A stretch of DNA of 64,000 nucleotides from Owenia fusiformis (taxonomy: Eukaryota; Annelida; Polychaeta; Sabellida; Oweniidae), in NCBI GenBank assembly GCA_903813345.2, contig CAIIXF020000004.1:15633196-15697195 (forward strand). The letters run 5' to 3'. The notes below the pieces were generated by a model. It searched no databases and was not told where the DNA came from. It worked only from the letters and a program-made list of their open reading frames with translations. This document shows, piece after piece, positions 35,633 through 46,135 of the stretch. How positions within the stretch are numbered: position 1 is the first letter of the stretch; every line of letters begins with the position of its first letter. The position numbers and the translations under genes are program-made.

Positions 35633-35754
35633 AACCGTGTATGAAATCATACGGACTGTGTATAATCTGCTAAACGTTATTCTATGTTTTAAAGATATCA
35701 TATTAATATAATGAAAGATATGGCCGCGTGGTTACGACTAGATGTAGTAGAGTG
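35633..35754. repeat. Inverted repeat R3, left arm, outer part
   Basis: AACCGTGTATGAAATCATAC and onward to GGTTACGACTAGATGTAGTA is the reverse complement of 50385-50505 with few differences. The arm is interrupted at 35755 by a 2.8 kb element and resumes at 38544. Confidence 0.85.
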
Positions 35755-36764
35755 CACTGGCATGTAGCGATTTAAGCGATACTGGATACTTTACTGAATT
35801 GTGTCGAAGTTAGACGTGTGGTGCGGAAGTTAATATGCAGATGACCATCATTTCAATGTTATATTGTTTGTAGGCAAATTGAGATTAGGCCATTGGAGTA
35901 TTTGTTTCACGCATACATAAAGCCTAACGCATTCAAGGGTCACATTTATCATTAAACCAATAACTCAAACATATGACCTTGTACACCGACCACCTCTTGA
36001 AATCAATGCAGGCCGATTTCAACGAATGCAAACGGTGATATATAAAAGAAACATAATCAAGCATGACCACCTCCCGACTTCTTTTGTTTTCTTTACAACT
36101 AAGCTATGACTGCAGTCTATTCAGTGTTGCGTATCGAACCTTGATTATTATAAAAATAGTGCAACAACAAGCAGAATTCACACATTTACCTATACTTATT
36201 CTCAACTGAAGACATTGAATTTATCTCTTAGGTTTTACATTATAAATATCTTAACATGCAGAATACGAAAATAGAGGCTTAGGCCCAACTTTGTATGGAT
36301 TTTATGAAAATAATCTGATTTTAGAGAAATGAAAAGAAAAATGTCCACACCCTACACAAAATATTTATTGTTCCCCGGGAATACGTATGTGTTGCTTGTA
36401 TATTAGAATCGTATTCCAGTTACAGAAAGAAGTACATATCATGCTAAACTATATATATATATATTTATCGTCTATTATCCTTTGACAAGTAGAGTAGAGA
36501 ATAAAAATAAAAAATTCAAAAAAGGAAATAAGATTAATTTTTTAGAAAACTACTTAGTATATGATAAAGCAGATATGTGCGGTCGGTTTGGATATGGGGT
36601 TTATCCCTCGTGAGATATGCACGTCTACCTTCGGTCCCTATGGTCCATCAGGTAGATATAGAGATTATCCTATATGAGGTTCAGGATATTGGGATTACCC
36701 CGAGGCAAATATAATATATCTGTCCGAGGGCCGCAGGTCCCGAGGGAAAATATATTTTATTCCA

Positions 36765-37200
36765 TAATACTACTGTTTTCCCAGGGAAATATGAAGGAAT
36801 TAAAATCTTATTGAATCGTATTACATGAAAAAATCGTATTGTCCCCGGGAAAAAAATCGTATTGGAGCGTATTACATGAAAAAATCGTATTGTCCCCGTG
36901 AAAAAATCGTATTGGAGCGTATTGACCTATTTTTTAGTTTCCCGGTTATTTTATTTATTTATTTTATTTTTCAAACAATGTGCATTTATTAATATAACGT
37001 TTGCATTATCCAAATGTAACATTCTAGAGGGATGTAATATGGAATAAATAGGTTATTTCTGGTCAGGATTGAATATGGGTTTTATTCCTCGGAAAATATG
37101 ATATTGGCCTTGGGCAATATGATATTGACACTCGGTCGCTGCGCTCTCGGTCAATATTATATTACCCTTCAGTCAATATCATATTGTCCCTCGGAATAAA
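36765..37200 (+). repeat. Dispersed repeat R4, copy a (direct copy at 51703-52030)
   Basis: TTTTCCCAGGGAAATATGAA, TCGTATTACATGAAAA, TTTCCCGGTTATTTT, CCAAATGTAACATT and AGAGGGATG blocks occur in the same order at 51710-51910. This copy has an extra tandem duplication of about 48 bases around GCGTATTACATGAAAAAATC. Confidence 0.75.
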
Positions 37201-37260
37201 ACCCATATTCAATCCCTCCCAGTAAATAACCTATATGTATTCCATACCTGATGAGGTTTC
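37045..37260. repeat. Palindrome centred on GGTCGCTGCGCTC
   Basis: ATGGAATAAATAGGTTATTT and GATTGAATATGGGTTTTATT on the left are mirrored by AATAAAACCCATATTCAATC and a diverged AAATAACCT-TATTCCAT on the right. The centre is CTCGGTCGCTGCGCTCTCGG between GATATTG words. The same centre, truncated, occurs at 51980-52015, and a relative forms part of R1. Confidence 0.85.
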
Positions 37261-37359
37261 AGGGGCATATCAACCGGGAATATATTCCATATCCGGCAAA
37301 TATTTTTCGTATGTCCCGCTCCGACGGAGCTCCATATAAATCGTATGTCCCGCTCAAAA

Positions 37360-37620
37360 AATGTTAAAAATAAATTCGGAAAAAAAAAATTTGAAAAAAA
37401 TTTGAAAAAAAAGTTTTGAAAAAAAAGTTTTGAAAAAAATTTGAAAAATTTTTTTTGAAAATATTCTGAAAAAAGTATGCCAAACAAAGGAGAAAAAAAT
37501 TTGGAATTTTTTTTTCATTTTTGAAAAAAATCTGAAAATAAATATTTGAAAAAATTGTGGAAAAAAATTGTGACAAATTGTGGCAAAAAAATGTGAAAAA
37601 AATCGTTGATTTTTTTGAAA
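37360..37620. repeat. A-rich low-complexity tract
   Basis: Irregular TTTGAAAAAA/ATTTGG repeats. The phenylalanine-rich - strand translations (37209-37656) are artefacts of it. Confidence 0.9.
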
Positions 37621-38543
37621 ATGATAACATATTTTGCAAGTAACACACCAGAGCATGTGGGGAACATACTTAAGATATCATATTCATTTGTGGATAAAAA
37701 TCATATCTCTCATAAATCATAGGATATCCTCTATATCTCATGGTTGCAATGATATAGATCGAATATCACATGATGATATATTTGATATGTGACCAAGATA
37801 TCATATTTTAGTAAACAATTTACAAACCATCGAATATCACTTTAAACTATCGAATATCACGTCTTAAGAAGTGATATTCGATGGTTTCGAATTTTTTCAA
37901 AAAATGAATTTTGAATATTTGAAGACGTAAATCAAGATAATTTCTACTCGCATCTTGTCTATTCCACAGGTTTGGGAAAAGTGTACAGGAAAATCTCCAT
38001 GTTCAATTGATGTATGATCAATATACGAATCGAATGTATTCTCGTGTGCATTACAATATCAACATTGAAACATTTTTGGCCTGCAATGGACGTATAATGG
38101 ATTAGAATATGAGGCCGTGTTATCATTCAAATGCAAAGTCATGGTATTGGGTTGCAAGTTAATATCAGATTCAATGCAAAGTAATCATTTAATATCAGAT
38201 GCGCGATCAGTCCAATAATGTAATTTCGGGTCATCAGTTCGATATCTAGCAGTTGTTCTAACGACACGGTATTACTAGGCTATCGTGTTATAAATACACA
38301 CACATATAAATAAATCAAACTGGTACACGATATAAGCACGACTGCTCTTTCAATTGAGTATAAATGTTGATAAACTTACCCGGAAGCCAATACATACACG
38401 TTTAGACGATGCTATTTTCAGTTCAGTGTAAGAGTAAATGCCCGGATATCGAAGCTTTTTCGTGTAAAGTTTTAACCAAGCATGTAGTATCGGGTTATAT
38501 TGCGTGTAGAATTTATCGATATCAGGGCCGCTACATGCCAGTG

Positions 38544-38795
38544 AGAGTGGAGTGGGTTGGTTGAAATATCTTGATAGATTACAACAAATACACATAAAAC
38601 TGATATAAAATCTTTAAAAGTTTATTATATCAAAAATATATTCGATATCAAAATGCTCAAAATATGAATCTGAATAGAACAATTCAGATGAATGCAAAAT
38701 CTTATTCTGAATAAAATCGTTCAGATATGAATATCAAATAATTATATAACCTTTACTGGCATAAATCAAATCGAGGCTCAAATCACATTGTAGTC
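38544..38795. repeat. Inverted repeat R3, left arm, inner part
   Basis: GATTACAACAAATACACATA through AATATCAAATAATTATATAA and CTTTACTGGCATAAATC to GAGGCTCAAATCACATTG mirrors 50175-50385 and 46070-46135. The right arm is split between those two parts by the LINE. Confidence 0.85.
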
Positions 38796-38814
38796 CAGTC
38801 TACACCAAGCATTT

Positions 38815-39680
38815 TGGGAAGTCAGAGGGCCACTTGTTATTTTTCTGAAAGATTACTTTATGTAGCATCAATTCACATATGTCTGGGTCGTATTAGTTTG
38901 TGTACGAAGGATTCTGAGCCTTTTTACCCCCCGCCCCCCTAGAATAATATTTATTCTATAACATCAACCAAATATTTGGTATAGAACTGATTCCTACGCA
39001 ATATGTCACTAGTGCGATGGTCAAGTGCATCCTAAAATTATAGAGAGATATGTTGATTGGTTAAGGAAAAATATAAATCATAGAAATAAAAAGGCATATT
39101 TTCGTTCATTTTTTACTTTTACCAATTGCAGCTTCAGAGAAATAATAGGTAGTAATATGTCTCCAAATTGTATTCATGAATCATTTCCAAGTTATGTGTG
39201 ATATTGGATAACCAAGAATGGTTTGAATATAAGAAATGTAATGATTAAGTACTATTTTGTATTTTTATGGCTTTGTTGACCCCTACCCCTTAGAAATATG
39301 AGAAAGTGATGGTGGCACAATTAGATCAGAAATGAAAACTAATACTTCTCCAAGTAGCATTTAAGAATGTATTTGTGTGATATATATAGGTAATTTAATG
39401 GGAGGGATGCAATCTGAATTTTATTTTGAGGGAAAATATGATATTGGCCAAGGAAAATATCATATTGACTGAGGGCAATAGCCCGAGAGTTAATATGATA
39501 GTTCTCGAGGCGAATGAAATAAATAAAATTAATATACCACCAATACCATCAATAAGCTATTTATTCCATATTTTTTCTGAAACATAAAAATCAATAGAGA
39601 TCCCCGGGTTCTGCTACAGGATCTGATAAGTGATTTAGGCTGCATACAGGATCCAATACGGGATCTGATATAGGAATCTA
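38815..39680. repeat. Dispersed repeat R1, copy b
   Basis: Reverse complement of 1-880, ending GATCCAATACGGGATCTGATA. A short direct repeat, ATAGGAATCTAGCTAATG twice, follows at about 39674-39710. Confidence 0.75.
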
Positions 39681-39710
39681 GCTAATGATATAGGAATCTA
39701 GCTAATGTGG

Positions 39711-40110
39711 GATATTTTGAATATCAATTCTATTCCCTGTTTATTTTCCAGGGAAAATATGCTATTGGAATAATGTTATAATTTTGTAATGATCAACTTT
39801 TTTTAAAAATTTTCTGTACGCCGTCGTTAGTCTTATTGGTCATTTGTTCATGTTAAATTCTTGTTTTTATATTTTTCTTTTTCTAAAATTTTATCAAGAA
39901 TTTCTCTTTATAAGTCAAGGTCTAACGATTCTTATTCAGATGCACCAGTCTGCATTTGTATACTCATTATTTCATTTAATATATCCTTTAAAAGTACAAT
40001 AATTAACATCCCATGAAGCATGAGCTCTGCCTAGTCCAGCATAGCTTACCCGGACAGGCACATGTGCATTTTATCAGCTAAGGGATTCCTTCGTGGGGGA
40101 ACAGGTAATT
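39711..40110. other. Non-coding, nothing recognised
   Basis: No gene or clear repeat. Confidence 0.5.
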
Positions 40111-41245
40111 GCTATTGCGTCTATAAATAGTTTGCTAGGGAAGAGCCATATCAGCATCTTCTATACCCCCCTTCTCCCTATAATCAATCAATAGGGACAA
40201 TTGACGTAACATAGTTATTCGCATAGCACTCCTAAATGCACTGTTAACCACTGAAGGAATCCTACAGTTGATTAAATTCACATGTGACTCTAAAATACAC
40301 CTTTACCCATGAAAGAATGCTCACTTGTGACGTTCAGCTGCATCTCTGAGGATGTGGTGTAGAGCTGTAAGCTGTTTGTGCTTCCGAGGAAAATTCTCAA
40401 ATGATTTATTCATGAAGGGATAATATGTTTTATTTGTTTACCCCCCTGTCCCACTCCGTTCATGAGCATAGCACTCACACTCCAAAAGTAGTTCATAAAG
40501 CAAACCTTTTTATACCCATGGCAGGATTCTACAGATGAAAAATTTCACCCGTTTCTCTGAGGGTTAAGAAACTGTATAATGTTTGTGGTTTGTGCTCCCA
40601 ATGAGAATATGACTTATAAAGCTTATATATACCCCAGAGGGTCATGTTTGGGACTGTAAACAGTTTTTGCTCCCAAGGAAAATTTGAAAATGACTCAACC
40701 CCCTTCTGCTCCACTTAATCCATTAGCAAAAGGAGTATATATCTAAAAATGATTCTACAATAGATAAAGTTCGCATGTACCTCTGACTCTGAAGAAACTC
40801 CGAATGACTCCCCCATTTCAGTCAATAAATAAAGGAGAAGGACTGGACTTTACTCACTTATTCCAAAATCATTTCTTCAACATTCCTCTTTACAAATAAA
40901 GGAATTTTTCAGTTGATACAGATTACATGTGTAGTTGAGCATAATTCAAAGGTTTGCGTGAGACCCCCACATGGGAAGTGAAGGAGGTTTTGACAAAATA
41001 GAAATTGGGCTGTCAAACTCAAATCATGGGAGTAACCTATTGAGTCAATTTCCCCACCCTGGAAGCAATAATAGAGAGTCAAATATAGTGAAAATTCCTA
41101 TTAGTAGCAATATACTTTCGAAAGTCTCTACTATAAGGACTCTTTGAATGGTGCATAATATTTGAGAATGTATAATGTTCATGTTCACTAGGAAAATTCT
41201 AATCATGTCACACTTTTACATTGTGCACTAGAGCTATATTCATAA
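40110..41245 (+). repeat. Degenerate tandem repeat, units of roughly 150-280 bp
   Basis: The blocks TTCTACAG(T/A)(T/A)GA-(T)AAA, TTCACATGTG, CTCTGA and TTTGTGCTCCCAA-GAAAATT-T-AAATGA recur near 40260, 40530, 40755 and 40905 with strong divergence. The intermediate portions contain CCCCCTTCTCC-type text. No protein is encoded; the repeats are old. Confidence 0.55.
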
Positions 41246-41248
41246 CTT

Positions 41249-42197
41249 GATGAGAAAAGTGACTGAACATATTGTTCTCTCATGTCTATACACTTAGCAA
41301 GATTTCGTCAAGAAAATAAATATATAAGCACAGGTGCCAAAGGGAAAGGACCAAAAGCAAACTCTAAGTGCATACCAGTCAAGAAAAACAAACCCCATAT
41401 ATCCCAAAACACAATTCTTACTAAAAGCTAGCCAAACTAAATTGACGAACCCCGACAGCAATGTATCTTCTAGGTTTATACACTCCCCTCCATAAGTTTG
41501 GCAACCTTTTTTCCCCCATTTAACTACGTGTTAAAGCCTCTTTACCTTTGAATTTTTATTTACTTAACCTACGATGAAAATACTTATACTATTGATGAAA
41601 ACGTAATTTGACTTCATTTCCAATACCTCAAAATTTTCTCAATTACAATAACTCAAAATTTGATTATAAATTTGATGAATTTTTGAACATCAACATTACC
41701 ATGTTAACCAATGGGAATTACAGATGAGAAAAGTGACTGAACATATTGTTCTCTCATGTCTATACACTTAGCAAGATTTCGTCAAGAAAATAAATATATA
41801 AGCACAGGTGCCAAAGGGAAAGGACCAAAAGCAAACTCTAAGTGCATACCAGTCAAGAAAAACAAACCCCATATATCCCAAAACACAATTCTTACTAAAA
41901 GCTAGCCAAACTAAATTGACGAACCCCGACAGCAATGTATCTTCTAGGTTTATACACTCCCCTCCATAAGTTTGGCAACCTTTTTTCCCCCGTTTAACTA
42001 CGTGTTAAAGCCTCTTTATCTTTGAATTTTTATTTACTTAACCTGCGATGGAAATACTTGTACTATTGGTGGAAACGTAATTTGACTTTAATTCCAATAC
42101 CTCCAGATTTTCTCAATTTTTTTCCTCAATTACAATAGGTCAAAAATTGATGATAAATTTGATGAATTTTTGAAAATAGACATTCCCATGTTAACCA
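41249..42197 (+). repeat. 474-bp direct tandem duplication
   Basis: The sequence from GATGAGAAAAGTGACTGAAC at 41249 recurs from 41723 at an offset of 474 bases and is nearly identical for the first 320 bases. Both copies contain a left end of the CACTCCCCTCC foldback family (41481 and 41955), so the duplication also duplicated a transposon end. Confidence 0.9.
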
Positions 42198-43620
42198 ATG
42201 GGAAATGGTAGGTTTGCCGCAAGTCATATGACAGAATATCCATCCATCCGAGTCCTTGCAAAAATACGAGTTAGGCAGGTAATTGAATTTGCTAACCTAA
42301 TTTAAAAAAAATTGATATGTTTCTTCAGGTTTAACAAAGTTATAGGGCTTTAAAGTCAAAATTGTTTTTCAAAAACCTCTCCCATTGAAATAACACAGGA
42401 GGCGAAAAATTATTTTCAAAAATGACTTTGAAGCCCTATAACTTTAATATTCATCAAATGAACTATACACTTAGTGTTCAAAAAAGCTAGACAATTCAAT
42501 TTTCTATATAAAAATATTTTTTGCTGAATCTTTTACTGAAAAGATATCCTGATTTCTGATTTGCCCCAAACCCTCCATTTCCCATTGGATTACATGGAAA
42601 TGACGATTTTCAAAAATTCATCAAAGGACAAGGTGCAATTATTGGCAATTATCCCTTTGGTCAAAATGAATCATTCGTAGGTGTAACATGAAGAATGAAA
42701 TGTCATATAATACTTTGGAAAATATTAAAGTGCTCGGACACACATAAGCTGAGATAGGGATCATTTCGTTCAGTAAGGTTGTATTGACTTACATGGGGCT
42801 GTGCACCATTGACTTAACATGAGGATATCAGCAGATCCCAATAGAGGCCATTGGTTTCCATTGATTATCACAGAAATACCAAAAATACACTATGACCTGA
42901 ATCGATTGCAAACTTAATTATTTCACAATACGACACAAATGGTTTATCTCATCAAATGTGCAAATATGAAGTTTGCAATCGATTCAGGTCATACTTAAAA
43001 TTAAAAGATTGTACATTTTTTCATCATTTTTTCCCTACAAAATGGCTATAGAAAAATGCTCCAAAAAAACTTTTACACTTATCAAATATCATACAAGTTT
43101 AATTTGTAAAACCAAAGATTATACTATTATGTTTTATTATGTAGTAACATATTTGGATAAGATGCAGGGATGCGTAGGATATAAATGGATTTTGACAGAC
43201 ACAAAAATACTTCCTGGTTTGGAATCTATGCCTCTACACTTCATGATTGAATTATGACCCTAATAAGTGGCCTGTACATCAATACAGTACTGAATATAGG
43301 TCAACAAGATACTAGTGTGCATATAAATGTAATAATTGAAGCAGAATACTCATTTTGAAAAATCAGATGAATTATTTTTTTCCCATGGGGAGATCCCAAT
43401 GGAGGGTGTATAAGGTCCTTTATCATCAATTTTCGACCTATTGTAATTGAGGAAAAAAATTGAGAAAATTTGGAGGTATTGGAAATAAAGTCAAGTTACG
43501 TTTCCATCAATATCATAAGTTATTTCATCACCGGTTAAGTAAATAAAAATTCAAACGTAAAGAGGCTTTAACACGTAGTTCAATTGGGGAAAAAGGTTTC
43601 CAAACTTATGGAGGGGAGTG
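41955..43620. mobile_element. TA-flanked foldback element, CACTCCCCTCC ends, copy A
   Basis: CACTCCCCTCCATAAGTTTG at 41955 is mirrored by the end at 43620, and both are flanked by TA. The inverted arms extend about 230 bp (AACTACGTGTTAAAGCCTCT and its mirror AGAGGCTTTAACACGTAGTT). The centre contains repeat R2 (42600-43260). No transposase is present; the TA target suggests mobilisation by a Tc1/mariner-type enzyme. Confidence 0.82.
42600..43260. repeat. Dispersed repeat R2, copy b
   Basis: Mirror of 25655-26310. Within it, TTTGCAATCGATTCAGGTCATA (42975) and TATGACCTGAATCGATTGCAAA (42891) face each other as a local inverted repeat. The 94-residue + strand frame here is not recognisable. Confidence 0.7.
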
Positions 43621-44534
43621 TACCATTACACTAAAATAAGCATATCCTTTTGATAATTGGAATTCAAAATGTTTATTTCAAGTATTTTTATGAATTGTAA
43701 ATAATATGAATGTAAAACACAGCAATTATTACTGAAATATGAATTGAAATATCTGAAACCATACCCATTGGTTTATTTGTCACTTTATGCTTGTATTTGA
43801 TTTAAATTATAAAAACGTGAATGAAAGTTGTCATGTTAATTGGCCATTTATGAGTAAATGAATTAATTTGAATGAAAATAATACTCAATTACAAGTTGAA
43901 ACTTACTTTTATGAGATTCTCAAGAGTGAATTTTACAAAATATTTATACTGTGATCAATAAATATTATTTCAATAAAATGCCGAATCTCAATTTAAAGGG
44001 GCAACAAGGCCTGTAGAGAGAAAAAAGGAAAATTTTAACTTTTTCTGAGCTATCAAGGCAACATTTGGCTCAACATCTTCTTTGGCATACCTATTTTCTT
44101 AAAATGTATGGATAACCTATCAATTTCAGCATTAAGAAGTGTAAATTCAGTTCAAAGCTTGAAAAAGGGGAAATCCGCTTTTTCATTTTTAAGATCCATC
44201 ATGTTTCAAGAGGAATATCAGCTGAAATAATGTTTATCTAGGAGGTTTCTTTGTAGATAATAAAAATAGATGTAAGTCTTGATGAAATATCCAAACCTAG
44301 ATATTTTTTGACACTGGTCCGTGATCATTGAATGGCTCCTCTGCACTAATTGTTGCACCTTACACATTGCTACTGTGAGTTAATTTTACACGAATTGAGT
44401 CTCAATTTTATATAAAACTGTGATATCTTGTCTAAATATATATTTTATAGATTATTGTATTTCATTATATTGTCATGGTATGTCGATCCATTCAATATTG
44501 CATCGACAAATCATACTTGATGCATTTGCATATA
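43621..44534. other. Non-coding, nothing recognised
   Basis: AT-rich spacer between the two TA-flanked foldbacks. Confidence 0.5.
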
Positions 44535-46020
44535 CACTCCCCTCCATGTTTGGCAACCTTAGCTCCCCCCATTGAACTACGTGTTAAAGCCACTTTACCT
44601 TTGAATTTTTATTTACTTAGCCAGCGATGAAATAACTCATAGTATTAATGAAAACGTAACTTGACTTTATATCCAATACCTCCAAATTTTCTCAATTTTT
44701 TCCTCAAATACATTAGGTCGAAAATTGATGATAATTTTGATGAATTTTTGAAAATCGTCGTTCCCATGTAATCCAGTAGGAAATGGAGGGTTCGAGGCAA
44801 ATCAGATATCAGAATATCTTTTCAGTAAAAGATCAAGCAAAAAATATTTTTATATAGGAAATTGAATTATCTTATTATCTATTTTTGTACACTAAGTGTT
44901 TAGTTTATTTGATGAATACTAAAGTTTTTGACTTTACTTTGTTGGACCTGAAGAAACATATCAATTTTTTGTTAAATAAAGTTAGCAAAGGAGGAGGGAA
45001 GTTAGCGCAACAGATTTTGGACAGTCATATGTTTGATTTCAGCCATTTCCTGGGGATTTAAACAGGTGCATATGTTAGGCGAATGTTTTACCTCCAGGAA
45101 AAATCACTTCTAGAGATGATAAAATAATTTCGACTTTGAGACAGGGTAGATGCAAACAACTCACCCACATGTTTTTTCTGAAATGTTTTCCTGATTTTCA
45201 ACCCCTTCCATCCTTGCTTTTTTAATTTTTCTTGCATCTTTATGTTGCGTTTTGACACACAGTTAATCCCTTAAAAGGAATAAATGATTCCATTTAGATA
45301 AAGTGGAAAACAATATTTCCCATGTTATTTTTCCATAGGAAAAATCATTGCTTTCAGCTAAGTTTGGTCACCCACAATGGGTATCTTGAAAACCCCTGAA
45401 GGAATCACTTATTCCTTTAAAGTGGTTAACTATGTGTCAAAATACAACATATTGATGCAAAAAAAATTTAAAAATCAGGGATGGAAGGGGTCGAAAATTA
45501 GGAAAACATTTCAGAAAAATCATGTGGGTGGGTTGTTTGCATCTAACCGGTCTCAAAGTCGAAATTATTCTATCATCTCTAGAAGTGATTTTCCTGGAGG
45601 TAATGCATTGGCCTAAGATATGCAATTGTTTAAATCCTCAGAAAATGGCCAAAATCCAACATATGATTGTCCAAAATCGGTTGCGCTAATTTCCCTCCTC
45701 CTTTAATTGCCTGCCTAACTCGTATTTTTGCGATGACTCGGATAAATGGATATTCTGTCATATGACTTGCGGCAATCCTACCATTTCCAATTGGTTAACA
45801 TGGTAATGTTGATTTTCAAAAATCCATCAAATTTATAATCAAATTTTGAGTTATTGTAATTGAGAAAATTTTGAGGTATTGGAAATGAAGTCAAATTACG
45901 TTTTCATCAATAGTATAAGTATTTTCATCGTAGGTTAAGTAAATAAAAATTCAAAGGTAAAGAGGCTTTAACACGTAGTTCAATGAGGAGATAAGGTTGC
46001 CAAACTTATGGAGGGGAGTG
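44535..46020. mobile_element. TA-flanked foldback element, copy B: a 1.5 kb palindrome
   Basis: CACTCCCCTCCATGTTTGGC at 44535 is mirrored by the end at 46020, both flanked by TA. The mirror runs almost the whole length. For example, CCAGGAAAAATCACTTCTAG (45099) faces CTAGAAGTGATTTTCCTGG (45579), and TTTTCAACCCCTTCCATCC faces GGATGGAAGGGGTCGAAAA, meeting near 45310. No coding content; the 79-residue frame at 45377-45616 lies in one arm and has no domain. Confidence 0.85.
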
Positions 46021-46039
46021 TACATGAATAAAGCATGTG

Positions 46040-46135
46040 TAAAATATTTCCATTAATTCTTCCAGGCTCCGAATGTGATTCCCAATGTGATTTCCAATGT
46101 GATTTGAGCCTCGATTTGATTTATGTCAGTAAAGT
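46040..46135. repeat. Inverted repeat R3, right arm, inner part
   Basis: CAATGTGATTTGAGCCTCGATTTGATTTATGTCAGTAAAG mirrors 38750-38793. A 15-base CCAATGTGATT unit is repeated here two to three times. The arm is cut at about 46135 by the LINE and continues at 50175. Confidence 0.85.

Larger units (their letters stand above)
35755..38543. mobile_element. 2.8 kb element with CACTGGCATGTAGCG ends
   Basis: The 15-bp terminal repeat CACTGGCATGTAGCG starts at 35755 and its exact reverse complement ends at 38543. AGAGTG flanks both sides (35749-35754 and 38544-38549), an apparent 6-bp target duplication. The right R3 arm near 50390 carries the uninterrupted site. Inside are a TA microsatellite (36451-36464), palindromic CCCTCGG repeats (36580-36780, 37045-37260), a tandem duplication of an AATCGTATT(G) unit (36830-36925) and an A-rich tract (37360-37620). 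There is no transposase, and the superfamily is undetermined. Confidence 0.8.

Noticed and set aside
37209-37656. Phenylalanine-rich frames on the - strand
   Set aside because: Translation of an A-rich low-complexity tract.
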